Shown here: in pieces, positions 26,118-36,691 of the stretch | How positions within the stretch are numbered: position 1 is the first letter of the stretch | How the letters are laid out: the number at the start of each line of letters is the position of its first letter | From: Streptococcus mitis SK564 | Lineage (GTDB): Bacteria > Bacillota > Bacilli > Lactobacillales > Streptococcaceae | Direction of reading: 5' to 3' | Length of the DNA: 53,032 nt | Assembly: GCF_000148525.1 (NCBI RefSeq) | Contig: NZ_AEDU01000033.1 | Coordinates: forward strand, 1-53,032 | Position numbers and translations under genes: made by a program | The notes under the pieces: model-generated | Database searches by the model: none | Told to the model about the DNA's origin: nothing | The model's input: the letters and a program-made list of their open reading frames with translations, nothing else

Positions 26118-27248
26118 ATGGTAGAATTGAATCTTAAAAATATTTACAAAAAATATCCAAACAGCGAACACTACTCAGTTGAAGACTTCAACTTGGACAT
26201 CAAAGACAAAGAATTTATCGTTTTCGTAGGTCCTTCAGGATGTGGTAAATCAACAACTCTTCGTATGATTGCTGGTCTTGAAGACATCACAGAAGGTACT
26301 GCATCTATCGATGGCGTGGTTGTCAACGACGTAGCTCCAAAAGACCGTGACATCGCCATGGTATTCCAAAACTACGCTCTTTACCCACACATGACTGTTT
26401 ATGATAACATGGCTTTCGGTTTGAAATTGCGTAAATACAGCAAGGAAGACATCGACAAACGTGTGCAAGAAGCAGCAGAAATTCTTGGATTGAAAGAGTT
26501 CTTGGAACGTAAACCTGCTGATCTTTCAGGTGGTCAACGTCAACGTGTTGCCATGGGTCGTGCGATCGTTCGTGACGCAAAAGTATTCTTGATGGACGAA
26601 CCTTTGTCAAACTTGGATGCCAAACTTCGTGTATCAATGCGTGCTGAAATCGCTAAAATCCACCGTCGTATCGGAGCTACAACTATTTACGTAACTCACG
26701 ACCAAACAGAAGCGATGACACTTGCAGACCGTATCGTTATCATGTCAGCAACTAAGAACCCTGCTGGTACAGGTACTATCGGACGTGTAGAACAAATCGG
26801 TACTCCTCAAGAAGTTTACAAAAACCCAGTTAACAAATTCGTAGCAGGATTCATCGGAAGCCCAGCTATGAACTTCATCAATGTGAAATTGGTTGGAAGC
26901 GAAATTATTTCAGACGGTTTCCGTTTGAAAGTTCCAGAAGGAGCATTGAAAGTTCTTCGTGAAAAAGGCTACGAAGGTAAAGAATTGATCTTCGGTATCC
27001 GTCCAGAAGACGTGAATGCAGAACCTGCTTTCCTTGAAACATTCCCAGAATCAGTTGTCAAAGCTACTATCTCAGTATCAGAATTGCTTGGTTCAGAATC
27101 TCACCTTTACTGCCAAGTTGGTAAAGACGAATTTGTTGCCAAAGTTGATGCTCGTGACTACTTGCAAACAGGTGCAACAGTTGAACTTGGATTTGACTTG
27201 AACAAAGCACACTTCTTTGATGTAGAAACTGAAAAAACAGTTTACTAA
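26118..27248 (+). CDS. msmK: Carbohydrate ABC importer ATPase (shared)
   Basis: This 376-residue ATPase belongs to the MalK/UgpC class. Walker A is GPSGCGKST, the signature LSGGQRQR, Walker B VFLMDEP and the switch histidine is in [10 protein letters not shown]. The C-terminal 140 residues form the regulatory OB-type domains (FGIRPEDV). No permease or binding protein genes adjoin it, which fits MsmK of streptococci, a single ATPase that powers several sugar importers. AAAGGAG is the ribosome site. Confidence 0.93.
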   Translation: MVELNLKNIYKKYPNSEHYSVEDFNLDIKDKEFIVFVGPSGCGKSTTLRMIAGLEDITEGTASIDGVVVNDVAPKDRDIAMVFQNYALYPHMTVYDNMAFGLKLRKYSKEDIDKRVQEAAEILGLKEFLERKPADLSGGQRQRVAMGRAIVRDAKVFLMDEPLSNLDAKLRVSMRAEIAKIHRRIGATTIYVTHDQTEAMTLADRIVIMSATKNPAGTGTIGRVEQIGTPQEVYKNPVNKFVAGFIGSPAMNFINVKLVGSEIISDGFRLKVPEGALKVLREKGYEGKELIFGIRPEDVNAEPAFLETFPESVVKATISVSELLGSESHLYCQVGKDEFVAKVDARDYLQTGATVELGFDLNKAHFFDVETEKTVY

Positions 27249-27262
27249 GATAAATAAAACTC

Positions 27263-27294
27263 AAAACACTGCTAGAAATCTGGCAGTGTTTTTT
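27263..27294 (+). terminator. Terminator of msmK
   Basis: A 10-bp stem (27263-27272 with 27283-27292) followed by Ts. Confidence 0.9.
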
Positions 27295-27305
27295 GCGATT
27301 GCGTA

Positions 27306-27333
27306 GAAAAACTCTCCAATTTAACTGGAGAGT
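27306..27333 (-). terminator. Terminator of the minus-strand ABC operon
   Basis: An 8-bp stem (27311-27318 with 27326-27333) with a run of As just before it on the plus strand, that is, a T tract on the minus strand, just past the last permease stop. Confidence 0.85.
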
Positions 27334-27339
27334 GGCTGT

Positions 27340-27999
27340 TTATTCTGCAGCTCGTTGCCAACGTTTTGCTAGCATATGAGACAGGCTAGAAATGGCTAGA
27401 TTAAAGCTGAAGTAGATGAGGGCGATCAGGATATACAGACTGAAGACTTGCTCTGGTTCGAAATAACGGCCCATGAGAATTTGGCTAGCTCCAAAGAGCT
27501 CTTGTAGGGCGATAACAGAGTAGAGAAGACTGGTATCCTTAATCACGGTTACAAACTGAGAAATGATGGCTGGCAGCATTTTACGAATAGCTTGTGGGAG
27601 AATGATGTGATAGAGGATTTGGGCTGAGGTAAATCCTTGAGACATTCCTGCTTCGTACTGTCCCTTGTCTACGGCATTGAGACCGCCTCGGATAATCTCA
27701 GCCAAGGCTGCTGAGGTAAAGAGAGTGAAGGCTGTAATACCTGCTGGAGTGGACTTCATCTTAAAGACTAAAAAGATAGTGAAAATCCAGAGGAGGTTGG
27801 GAACGTTACGCACAAACTCGATGTAAATGCTGGAGATGATGCGCAAGATAGGATTTTTGCCATTTCTCATGACGGCTAGCACCGTACCGATAAAGGTAGA
27901 GAGGATGATGGCAATCAGAGAAATGTAGAGGGTCAAGCCAAATCCTTTAAAGATAAAGATTAGGTTATCTGGGGTCAAAACTTCTAAAAGGGATTCCAT
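27340..27999 (-). CDS. Polar amino-acid ABC permease (second)
   Basis: This 219-residue inner-membrane subunit of the HisM/GlnP type has about five hydrophobic segments. The ATPase-docking EAA loop reads EAGMSQGFTSAQILYHIILP (about residues 135-155). It overlaps the first permease by 16 bases (27984-27999) and is probably its heterodimer partner. Substrate is likely glutamine or another polar amino acid, by family. Confidence 0.9.
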   Translation of the reverse strand: MESLLEVLTPDNLIFIFKGFGLTLYISLIAIILSTFIGTVLAVMRNGKNPILRIISSIYIEFVRNVPNLLWIFTIFLVFKMKSTPAGITAFTLFTSAALAEIIRGGLNAVDKGQYEAGMSQGFTSAQILYHIILPQAIRKMLPAIISQFVTVIKDTSLLYSVIALQELFGASQILMGRYFEPEQVFSLYILIALIYFSFNLAISSLSHMLAKRWQRAAE

Positions 28000-28685
28000 A
28001 GTAACCTCCTAAAGTGAATAGGCTTTTTGTTGGCTTGCTCCATCTTGCGACCAAACTGGGCAACAGGGAAGCATAGAGAGAAGTAGAGAAGGGCAGCGCC
28101 TAGAAAGGCTGGAATGTAGTTTCCGTTAAGTGCTGACCAAGACTTGGTCACAAACATCAGGTCCACTCCAGAGATGATAGCGACTGTGGAGGTATTCTTG
28201 ATGAGGTTGACGATTTGGTTGGTCAAAGGAGGGAGAATGATACGAAAGGCCTGAGGTAAGATAATCAAGCGCATGGCACTGATATAGGTAAAACCTTGCG
28301 ATAAGGCAGCCTCCATCTGACCGCTAGGAATAGACTGAATACCTGAACGAATCACTTCAGCGATATAGGCGCCGTGATAGAGTCCCACGCAGAGTACAGC
28401 CGTCCAATAAATCGGAATCATGATGATATGGTCACTGATAAGAGGTAGGCCATAAAAAACGATAACAAACTGCACCAAGAGGGGAGTATTTTGGTAAAAT
28501 TCAACAAAGATGCGAGCTAAAATGCGTAAAATTGGACGTTTACTGGTTGACATGGCTCCAAAGAAGATTCCTAAGACCATGGCGAGGATAAAGGATCCAA
28601 TCGCTAGGGCAAGAGTGAAGAGGAAACCATTGAAAAATTGTCCAAAATCCTGAAAATAGGCTGTCCAAGATGATAAATCTGTCAT
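27984..28685 (-). CDS. Polar amino-acid ABC permease (first)
   Basis: This 233-residue HisM/GlnP-type permease has the EAA loop EAALSQGFTYISAMRLIILP at about 140-160 and an N-terminal membrane segment at about 18-40. It lies 12 bases after the binding-protein gene and is translationally coupled to the next permease. Confidence 0.9.
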   Translation of the reverse strand: MTDLSSWTAYFQDFGQFFNGFLFTLALAIGSFILAMVLGIFFGAMSTSKRPILRILARIFVEFYQNTPLLVQFVIVFYGLPLISDHIIMIPIYWTAVLCVGLYHGAYIAEVIRSGIQSIPSGQMEAALSQGFTYISAMRLIILPQAFRIILPPLTNQIVNLIKNTSTVAIISGVDLMFVTKSWSALNGNYIPAFLGAALLYFSLCFPVAQFGRKMEQANKKPIHFRRLLWNPF

Positions 28686-28697
28686 GGGGTGTCCTCC

Positions 28698-29492
28698 TTA
28701 ATCTGCGGTATGGCTAGATGGTTTGAGCTTGTAACGGTCATAAAGCTTCTGCAAACTACCGTCCTTGCTCCATTTAGTGACCAAGGTATCAAGATAGTCG
28801 CTGAGCTCAGTATTTGATTTCTTGGTAACGATACCGTAGTCAGATGGCTTGAAACTATCATCTAGTAGTACTGTGCGCTTGCTGATGTAGCCAGACAGAA
28901 TCGAGCGGTCAACGGAAAAGGCATCAATACGGTGAGCATGCAGGGAAGTAATCAATTCTGGGTAGGAACCAAGTTCGACGAATTTAAACTTCAGACCTTT
29001 CTTTTTACCCAGTTCAGTAATCAGGCGTTGGGTGATGGAACCTTGGGCAACTCCGATGGTTTTGCCGTTTAGGTCCTCAATCTTTTTGATTTTGGCAGAT
29101 TTATTGACCAAAAATCCAGAAGCGTCTGTGTAGTAGGGATTGGTAAAGTTGTAGAGTTTTTTGCGTTCGTCTGTGATGGTAAAGGTTGCGATATCCATAT
29201 CGACCTGTTCATTGTCTAGAAGGGGTCCACGGGTTTGTGCGGTAACAGGCACATAGCGAACCTTGACCTTGAGCTCATCAGCTACCATTTTTGCCAAGTC
29301 AGTTTCGATACCAGAATAGGTTCCTGTCTTGGGATCCTTGTAGCCAAAATTGGGAACGTCTTGTTTGACACCGACAACCAGTTCGCCTCTTTTTTGAATA
29401 TCTGCGACGCTGGTATCAGCCTGGACTGGTTTTGTAGCAGCAAGGCCGAAAAGGCTAATCAATAATGCTGATAAAAAGAATTTCTTTTTCAT
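28698..29492 (-). CDS. Amino-acid ABC substrate-binding protein, no lipobox
   Basis: This 264-residue protein is a family 3 extracellular binding protein (GVKQDVPNFGYKDPKTGTYSG, then DMDIATFTITDERKKLYNFT, the ligand-binding core). The first residues MKKKFFLSALLISLFGLAATKPVQA-D form a signal peptide with an A-x-A type cleavage site and no cysteine, so the usual lipid anchor of Gram-positive binding proteins is absent. ATG 29492 is chosen since the signal peptide starts there and AGGAGG precedes it; a longer in-frame version would add 34 residues that run into the ATPase gene upstream. Confidence 0.9.
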   Translation of the reverse strand: MKKKFFLSALLISLFGLAATKPVQADTSVADIQKRGELVVGVKQDVPNFGYKDPKTGTYSGIETDLAKMVADELKVKVRYVPVTAQTRGPLLDNEQVDMDIATFTITDERKKLYNFTNPYYTDASGFLVNKSAKIKKIEDLNGKTIGVAQGSITQRLITELGKKKGLKFKFVELGSYPELITSLHAHRIDAFSVDRSILSGYISKRTVLLDDSFKPSDYGIVTKKSNTELSDYLDTLVTKWSKDGSLQKLYDRYKLKPSSHTAD

Positions 29493-29502
29493 AGGTGCCT
29501 CC

Positions 29503-30261
29503 TTATTTGACTTTGTCACTTTCGTGGTTGATGATTTTGCTGAGAAATTGTTGGGCACGAGGTTCGCTTGGATTGTCGAAAAAGTCATCGACATCGGTCG
29601 TATCTACCAAAACTTCTCCGTCAGCCATAAAGATGATGCGGTCAGCAACTTCACGGGCAAAGCCCATTTCATGGGTCACGATAATCATATTCATACCATC
29701 GTGGGCCAATTTTTGCATAACTGCTAGAACATCGCCGATGGTTTCAGGGTCGAGGGCAGATGTTGGCTCATCAAAGAGGAGGAGTTCAGGGTGCATGGCA
29801 AGACCACGAGCGATGGCAATTCGCTGTTTTTGTCCACCAGATAGCATGGCTGGATAAGAATCTTTCTTGTCCCACATATTTACAAATTCCAGATATTTTT
29901 GGGCTGTTTTTTCAGCTTCTTTTTTATCAATTCCTAGAACTTTTATGGGCGCAAGTGTTACGTTTTCTAACACTGTTTTATGCGGATAGAGGTTGAAATG
30001 CTGGAAAACCATGCCAACTTCCTTGCGAAGAGGCACCAAATCTTTCTGGCTGGCACCAGCAACTTGGTGACCATTTACTAGAAGACTTCCTTTGTCAACA
30101 GCCTCCAAACCATTGATTGTGCGGATAAGAGTGGACTTCCCAGAACCAGAAGGGCCTAGGAGGACAACGACTTGCCCTTTTTCAAAACGGAGATTGATGT
30201 CACGGAGTGCATGGTAATCTCCGTAATATTTTTCGACGTGTTCAAATTCTACTAAAGCCAT
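29503..30261 (-). CDS. glnQ: Polar amino-acid ABC ATPase
   Basis: This 252-residue ATPase has Walker A GPSGSGKST, signature LSGGQKQR, Walker B LLLFDEP and H-loop VTHEMGF, close to GlnQ/HisP. It is the first gene of a four-gene minus-strand operon (ATPase, binding protein, two permeases). AGGAGA is the ribosome site. The symbol follows the closest family name; the substrate is not proved. Confidence 0.88.
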   Translation of the reverse strand: MALVEFEHVEKYYGDYHALRDINLRFEKGQVVVLLGPSGSGKSTLIRTINGLEAVDKGSLLVNGHQVAGASQKDLVPLRKEVGMVFQHFNLYPHKTVLENVTLAPIKVLGIDKKEAEKTAQKYLEFVNMWDKKDSYPAMLSGGQKQRIAIARGLAMHPELLLFDEPTSALDPETIGDVLAVMQKLAHDGMNMIIVTHEMGFAREVADRIIFMADGEVLVDTTDVDDFFDNPSEPRAQQFLSKIINHESDKVK

Positions 30262-30295
30262 AAGGAATCTCCTTTGTGTTAGATTTTATAACATG

Positions 30296-30324
30296 ATTCT
30301 ACACCAAAAGAATGGTCTTGTCAA
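30296..30324 (-). promoter_or_regulatory. Promoter of the amino-acid ABC operon
   Basis: On the minus strand TTGACA (30324-30319), an exact 17-base spacer and TAGAAT (30301-30296). It is divergent from the recJ promoter. Confidence 0.8.
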
Positions 30325-30388
30325 ATCATATCAGAAAAAAGTTAGTAAAATTTTTGTAGAAATCAGGATAGAGAAAACGTCTAAATCA

Positions 30389-30397
30389 TGTTATAAT
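30389..30397 (+). promoter_or_regulatory. Extended -10 promoter of recJ
   Basis: TGT plus TATAAT (30392-30397). Transcription should start near 30404, which rules out starts for recJ further upstream. Confidence 0.65.
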
Positions 30398-30433
30398 GAA
30401 GCAATAGAATTCTTAGAAAGAGTGGATGTCTTT

Positions 30434-32656
30434 TTGATAACACCTACTTATGAATGGCAATTTGCCCCGCAGGTAGAAGATGCGGATTTTACAAAGATAG
30501 CCAAGAAGGCTGGACTGGGTCCTGAGGTGGCTCGGTTATTATTTGAGAGAGGGATTCAGGACCAAGAAAGTCTGAAAAAGTTTTTAGAACCTTCCTTGGA
30601 GGACTTGCATGACCCTTATCTGCTTCATGATATGGACAAGGCAGTGGAACGAGTTCGTCAGGCCATTGAAGAAGGGGAAAATATTCTCATCTATGGGGAC
30701 TACGATGCGGATGGCATGACTTCAGCTTCGATTGTGAAGGAAAGTTTGGAACAGCTTGGTGCCGAGTGCCGTGTTTACTTGCCAAATCGTTTTACAGATG
30801 GCTATGGACCTAATGCCAGTGTTTACAAATACTTTATCGAGCAAGAAGGAATTTCCTTGATTGTGACGGTGGACAATGGGGTTGCAGGTCATGAGGCTAT
30901 TGAATTGGCCCAGTCTATGGGAGTCGATGTCATCGTGACTGACCACCATTCCATGCCTGAAATCTTACCAGATGCCTATGCTATTGTCCATCCTGAGCAT
31001 CCAGATGCGGACTATCCTTTTAAATATTTGGCTGGTTGTGGAGTGGCTTTCAAGTTGGCTTGTGCTCTGTTAGAAGAAGTGCAAGTGGAATTACTTGATT
31101 TGGTCGCTATTGGTACCATTGCTGATATGGTGAGTTTGACGGATGAGAACCGTATCTTGGTTCAGTATGGTCTGGAAATGTTGGGACATACTCAGCGCAT
31201 TGGTTTACAAGAAATGCTGGACATGGCTGGGATTGCTGCCAACGAAGTGACAGAAGAAACGGTTGGTTTCCAGATTGCCCCTCGTTTGAATGCCTTGGGG
31301 CGTTTGGACGATCCCAATCCTGTCATTGATTTGCTGACTGGATTTGACGACGAGGAAGCGCATGAGATTGCCCTCATGATTCATCAGAAAAATGAAGAGC
31401 GCAAGGAAATCGTCCAGTCTATCTATGAAGAAGCCAAGACCATGGTGGATCCTGAGAAGAAGGTCCAAGTCTTGGCCAAGGAAGGCTGGAATCCTGGGGT
31501 TCTGGGTATCGTGGCTGGTCGTTTGTTGGAAGAACTAGGGCAGACAGTTATTGTTCTTAATATAGAGGACGGTCGTGCCAAGGGTAGTGCTCGTAGTGTG
31601 GAAGCGGTCGATATTTTTGAGGCTCTGGATCCTCATCGAGACCTCTTCATCGCCTTTGGAGGTCATGCAGGTGCAGCAGGAATGACGCTGGAGGTTGAGA
31701 AACTTTCAGATTTATCTCAAGTATTGGAAGATTATGTCCGTGAAAAAGGCGCAGATGCTACTGGCAAGAACAAGTTAAACCTAGATGAAGAGCTGGATTT
31801 GGAGAGACTTAGCTTGGAAACGGTCAAAAGTTTTGAACGTTTAGCACCTTTTGGCATGGACAATCAGAAACCTGTCTTTTATATCAAGGATTTTCAGGTC
31901 GAAAGTGCCCGTACTATGGGAGCAGGCAATGCTCATCTCAAACTGAAAATTTCCAAAGGTGAGGCGAGTTTTGAAGTGGTAGCCTTTGGCCAAGGCAGAT
32001 GGGCGACAGAGTTTTCTCAAACCAAGAATCTAGAGTTGGCAGTCAAATTGTCTGTCAACCAATGGAATGGCCAAACTGCCCTGCAGTTGATGATGGTGGA
32101 TGCGCGTGTGGAGGGTGTTCAACTCTTTAACATCCGTGGGAAAAATGCAGTCTTGCCAGAAGGAGTTCCAGTCTTGGATTTTGCTGGAGAATTACCAAGT
32201 CTAGTAAATAGTGAAGCTATTGTTGTGAAAACCATTCCTGAGGATATTACTCAGCTGAAGACCATTTTTCAGGAACAGAATTTTTCTGCTGTTTATTTCA
32301 AAAATGATATTGCCAAGGCCTACTATCTGACAGGCTATGGGACTAGAGAGCAGTTTGCCAAATTGTACAAGACCATCTACCAGTTCCCAGAGTTTGATAT
32401 TCGCTACAAGCTGAAGGATTTGGCTACTTATCTCAATATTCAGCAAATCTTGCTGGTCAAGATGATTCAAGTATTTGAAGAACTAGGCTTTGTGACCATC
32501 AAAGATGGTGTCATGACAGTGAATAAAGAGGCACCGAAGCGAGAGATCGGAGAAAGTCAGATTTACCAAAATCTCAAACAAACCGTTAAAGACCAAGAAA
32601 TGATGGCGCTGGGTACCGTGCAAGAAATTTATAACTTTTTAATGGAAAAAGAATAG
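30434..32656 (+). CDS. recJ: Single-strand-specific exonuclease RecJ
   Basis: This protein of about 740 residues digests single-stranded DNA 5'-3' in repair and recombination. DHH phosphoesterase motifs are visible: IYGDYDADGMTSA, VTVDNGVAG, DHHSMPE. The DHHA1 motif is GGHAGAAGMTL, and an OB-like DNA-binding region and a long C-terminal extension follow. I chose TTG 30434 (reading M-ITPTYEWQFAPQ) with AGTGGA 7 bases upstream, because the longer reading frame from 30293 starts before the predicted transcription start. GTG 30422 is possible. Confidence 0.93.
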   Translation: MITPTYEWQFAPQVEDADFTKIAKKAGLGPEVARLLFERGIQDQESLKKFLEPSLEDLHDPYLLHDMDKAVERVRQAIEEGENILIYGDYDADGMTSASIVKESLEQLGAECRVYLPNRFTDGYGPNASVYKYFIEQEGISLIVTVDNGVAGHEAIELAQSMGVDVIVTDHHSMPEILPDAYAIVHPEHPDADYPFKYLAGCGVAFKLACALLEEVQVELLDLVAIGTIADMVSLTDENRILVQYGLEMLGHTQRIGLQEMLDMAGIAANEVTEETVGFQIAPRLNALGRLDDPNPVIDLLTGFDDEEAHEIALMIHQKNEERKEIVQSIYEEAKTMVDPEKKVQVLAKEGWNPGVLGIVAGRLLEELGQTVIVLNIEDGRAKGSARSVEAVDIFEALDPHRDLFIAFGGHAGAAGMTLEVEKLSDLSQVLEDYVREKGADATGKNKLNLDEELDLERLSLETVKSFERLAPFGMDNQKPVFYIKDFQVESARTMGAGNAHLKLKISKGEASFEVVAFGQGRWATEFSQTKNLELAVKLSVNQWNGQTALQLMMVDARVEGVQLFNIRGKNAVLPEGVPVLDFAGELPSLVNSEAIVVKTIPEDITQLKTIFQEQNFSAVYFKNDIAKAYYLTGYGTREQFAKLYKTIYQFPEFDIRYKLKDLATYLNIQQILLVKMIQVFEELGFVTIKDGVMTVNKEAPKREIGESQIYQNLKQTVKDQEMMALGTVQEIYNFLMEKE

Positions 32657-32664
32657 CAGATAGG

Positions 32665-32691
32665 AAAGAGTTGGGCAACCAGCTCTTTTTT
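32665..32691 (+). terminator. Terminator of recJ
   Basis: A stem of about 10 bp (32665-32674 with 32679-32688) with one G.T pair and a T run. Confidence 0.85.
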
Positions 32692-32708
32692 GAAAATAAA
32701 TCTTCATT

Positions 32709-32736
32709 TTGAAAATCATCAAAAAAATGGTATAAT
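32709..32736 (+). promoter_or_regulatory. Promoter of rnjB
   Basis: TTGAAA (32709-32714), 16-base spacer, TATAAT (32731-32736) preceded by TGG. The leader is about 85 bases and has no recognised motif. Confidence 0.7.
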
Positions 32737-32826
32737 GGTAGGAAAAGATTCGGCTAAAAGTAGTGCTTTTAGAATAAAAGGGAAAGTAACCCTATAATCA
32801 AGATAAACAAAGCTTTCGGAGGAAAA

Positions 32827-34488
32827 ATGAGTAATATCAGTTTAACAACACTTGGTGGTGTACGTGAAAACGGGAAAAATATGTATATCGCTGAAATCAA
32901 TGGATCTATTTTCGTTTTGGATGCAGGTCTGAAATATCCTGAAAATGAACAACTAGGGGTGGACGTCGTTATTCCAAATATGGACTACCTTTTTGAAAAT
33001 AGCGACCGTATCGCTGGGGTCTTCTTGACCCACGGCCATGCAGATGCCATTGGTGCTCTGCCTTATCTCTTGGCTGAAGCCAAGGTACCTGTATTTGGCT
33101 CTGAGTTGACCATTGAGTTGGCCAAACTCTTTGTCAAAGGAAATGACACAGTTAAGAAATTCAATGATTTTCATGTTATCGATGAGGATACGGAGATTGA
33201 TTTTGGCGGGACTGTGGTGTCCTTCTTCCGTACGACCCACTCTATCCCAGAAAGTCTGGGTGTTGTCTTGAAGACAGCTGAAGGTAGTATCGTTTACACA
33301 GGTGACTTCAAATTTGACCAGACAGCTAGTGAATCTTATGCGACAGACTTCGCTCGCTTGGCAGAAATCGGTCGTGATGGAGTTCTAGCTCTTCTTAGCG
33401 ATTCAGCCAATGCAGATAGTAATATCCAAGTGGCTAGCGAAAGTGAAGTTGGGGACGAGATCACTCAAACCATTTCGGACTGGGATGGTCGTATCATCGT
33501 TGCGGCGGTAGCCAGCAACCTCTCTCGTATCCAGCAGGTGTTTGATGCTGCGGATGCAACAGGCCGTCGTGTGGTCTTGACAGGATTTGATATTGAAAAT
33601 ATCGTCCGTACTGCTATTCGTCTTAAGAAATTGTCTCTAGCTAACGAGAGTCTTTTGATTAAGCCAAAAGATATGTCTCGCTTTGAAGACCATGAGTTGA
33701 TTATACTTGAGACAGGTCGTATGGGTGAGCCTATCAACGGTCTTCGCAAGATGTCAATTGGTCGCCACCGTTATGTAGAAATCAAGGACGGTGACCTGGT
33801 CTATATCGTAACGACTCCATCTATCGCCAAAGAAGCAGTTATGGCGCGTGTGGAAAACATGATTTACCAAGCTGGTGGGGTTGTCAAACTGATCACTCAA
33901 AGCTTGCGTGTGTCAGGTCACGGAAATGCGCGTGATTTGCAGTTGATGATTAATCTCTTGCAACCCAAGTATCTCTTCCCAATTCAAGGGGAGTACCGTG
34001 AGTTGGATGCCCATGCTAAGGCTGCTATGGCTGTTGGTATGTTGCCAGAACGCATTTTTATCCCTAAAAAGGGAACCAGCATGGCTTATGAGAATGGGGA
34101 CTTTGTCCCAGCTGGCGCAGTTTCGGCAGGGGATGTCTTGATTGACGGAAATGCTATCGGTGATGTTGGAAATGTAGTCCTTCGTGACCGTAAGGTCTTG
34201 TCAGAGGATGGTATTTTCATCGTAGCAATCACCGTTAACCGTCGTGAGAAGAAAATTGTGGCCAAGGCTCGTGTGCACACGCGTGGATTTGTTTATCTCA
34301 AGAAGAGCCGCGATATTCTCCGTGAAAGTTCAGAATTGATTAACCAAACGGTGGAAGAGTATCTTCAAGGAGATGACTTTGACTGGGCTGATCTTAAAGG
34401 GAAGGTTCGTGATAATTTGACCAAGTATCTCTTTGATCAAACTAAGCGTCGTCCAGCTATTTTACCAGTGGTGATGGAAGCAAAATAA
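32827..34488 (+). CDS. rnjB: Ribonuclease J2
   Basis: This 553-residue protein has the beta-lactamase plus beta-CASP fold of RNase J. The metal motif reads H69-G-H71-A-D73-A-I instead of H-G-H-E-D-H, which is characteristic of the weakly active J2 partner rather than J1. Further motifs are YTGDFKFD, LLSDSANAD and HGNARDLQLMI (compare H-x-S-G-H-A in J1). J2 forms a complex with J1 to start mRNA decay and mature rRNA. TCGGAGGAAAA is the ribosome site. Confidence 0.93.
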   Translation: MSNISLTTLGGVRENGKNMYIAEINGSIFVLDAGLKYPENEQLGVDVVIPNMDYLFENSDRIAGVFLTHGHADAIGALPYLLAEAKVPVFGSELTIELAKLFVKGNDTVKKFNDFHVIDEDTEIDFGGTVVSFFRTTHSIPESLGVVLKTAEGSIVYTGDFKFDQTASESYATDFARLAEIGRDGVLALLSDSANADSNIQVASESEVGDEITQTISDWDGRIIVAAVASNLSRIQQVFDAADATGRRVVLTGFDIENIVRTAIRLKKLSLANESLLIKPKDMSRFEDHELIILETGRMGEPINGLRKMSIGRHRYVEIKDGDLVYIVTTPSIAKEAVMARVENMIYQAGGVVKLITQSLRVSGHGNARDLQLMINLLQPKYLFPIQGEYRELDAHAKAAMAVGMLPERIFIPKKGTSMAYENGDFVPAGAVSAGDVLIDGNAIGDVGNVVLRDRKVLSEDGIFIVAITVNRREKKIVAKARVHTRGFVYLKKSRDILRESSELINQTVEEYLQGDDFDWADLKGKVRDNLTKYLFDQTKRRPAILPVVMEAK

Positions 34489-34508
34489 TCATTGAAATAA
34501 ACAGAGGG

Positions 34509-34529
34509 AAAGTCGAATTTCGGCTTTTT
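34509..34529 (+). terminator. Terminator of rnjB
   Basis: A 7-bp stem (34509-34515 with 34521-34527) followed by Ts. A weak stem, so read-through into estA is possible. Confidence 0.65.
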
Positions 34530-34544
34530 CTTATCGGAAAATAG

Positions 34545-35336
<792 letters not shown>

Positions 35337-35391
35337 TTTTTTATAAATAAACCACCATTTATAGTTATTCTTGGCTTAAAAACATTGATGG

Positions 35392-35415
35392 AAGTCTATT
35401 TTTGCTAGACTTTTT
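35392..35415 (+). terminator. Terminator of estA
   Basis: A 7-bp stem (35392-35398 with 35406-35412) followed by a T run, 55 bases past the stop codon. Confidence 0.75.
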
Positions 35416-35466
35416 AATCGAAAATAGTAAAATAGTAGAGAGATACTAGTTGAAAGAGAGAAAAAT

Positions 35467-36687
35467 ATGTATCGTTATCAGCTTGGGATACCACTATCAG
35501 AGTATGATGATTTTGTAAAAGAACATCCCATGGTTAATCTATTACAAAGCAGTGCTTGGGAAAAAGTGAAATCTGATTGGAATCATGAGAGGCTTGGTGT
35601 CTATGAAGGGGAGAACTTACTGGCTGTGGCTAGTATTCTCATAAAATCTCTGCCTTTGGGGTATAAAATGTTTTATATTCCAAGAGGTCCTATATTGGAT
35701 TACAGGGATACAGAACTTTTAAAGTTTGTCCTGCAGTCTATTAAGTCTTATGCTCGCAATAAGAGAGCGGTTTTTGTGACTTTCGATCCAAGCATTTGTC
35801 TATCTCAACATTTGGTCAATCAAGATAAAACAGAATATCCTGAAAATCTTGCTATTGTTGATATTTTAGGGCAATTAGGAGTGGAATGGTCTGGGCAGAC
35901 AATCGAGATGGATGACACCATTCAGCCTCGTATTCAGGCGAAAATATATAAGGAAAATTTTGAAGAAGATAAACTTTCTAAATCAACGAGGCAAGCTATC
36001 CGAACAGCACGAAACAAAGGTCTTGAGATTCAATATGGTGGACTGGAACTATTAGATTCATTTTCGGAGTTGATGAAAAAAACTGAGAAACGAAAAGATA
36101 TTCATTTAAGAAATGAAGTCTACTATAAAAAATTATTAGATAACTTTAAAGAAGATTCTTATATCACGCTAACGAGTTTGGATGTTTCTAAGCGTTTACG
36201 AGAATTAGAAGAACAGCTGGAAAAAAATAGAGTAGTTGCAGAAAAATTTAGTGATGCAACCAAACCTTCAAAAGTTCAAGAAAATATAAAAGAAAAAGAA
36301 CGTTTAGAAGAGGAAATAGATTTCTTGCAGGGATATATGAATATGGGAAAATCAAACATTCCTTTAGCGGCTACTTTGAGTTTGGAATTTGGTAATACCT
36401 CTGTCAATCTATATGCTGGTATGGATGATGATTTTAAACGTTACAATGCACCAATTTTAACTTGGTATGAAACAGCTCGCTATGCCTTTGAACGAGGTAT
36501 AGTGTGGCAAAATTTAGGTGGTGTTGAAAACTCTCTCAATGGTGGACTTTATCATTTTAAGGAAAAATTTAATCCAACGATTGAAGAATACTTGGGTGAA
36601 TTTACAATGCCGACTCATCCCCTCTATCCTCTGTTAAGACTTGCTCTTGATTTCCGTAAAACATTAAGAAAAAAACATAGAAAGTAA
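35467..36687 (+). CDS. murM: Fem-type peptidoglycan branching aminoacyltransferase
   Basis: This 406-residue FemX/MurM family protein has two GNAT-like halves (for instance MFYIPRGPILDYR and IVWQNLGGVENSLNGGLYHFKEKF). A coiled-coil arm (about 235-295, RLRELEEQLEKNRVV then KEKERLEEEI) separates conserved parts. MurM adds the first serine or alanine, from charged tRNA, to the lipid II stem lysine; alleles influence beta-lactam resistance. murN follows 4 bases later. No mosaic boundary can be judged from one sequence. Confidence 0.9.
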   Translation: MYRYQLGIPLSEYDDFVKEHPMVNLLQSSAWEKVKSDWNHERLGVYEGENLLAVASILIKSLPLGYKMFYIPRGPILDYRDTELLKFVLQSIKSYARNKRAVFVTFDPSICLSQHLVNQDKTEYPENLAIVDILGQLGVEWSGQTIEMDDTIQPRIQAKIYKENFEEDKLSKSTRQAIRTARNKGLEIQYGGLELLDSFSELMKKTEKRKDIHLRNEVYYKKLLDNFKEDSYITLTSLDVSKRLRELEEQLEKNRVVAEKFSDATKPSKVQENIKEKERLEEEIDFLQGYMNMGKSNIPLAATLSLEFGNTSVNLYAGMDDDFKRYNAPILTWYETARYAFERGIVWQNLGGVENSLNGGLYHFKEKFNPTIEEYLGEFTMPTHPLYPLLRLALDFRKTLRKKHRK

Positions 36688-36691
36688 GTAT

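Noticed and set aside
30293..30433. N-terminal extension of recJ
   Set aside because: It starts before the predicted transcription start and has no similarity to RecJ.
32827..34488. RNase J2 as a broken RNase J1
   Set aside because: The altered metal motif HGHADAI is the normal state of J2 proteins, not decay.
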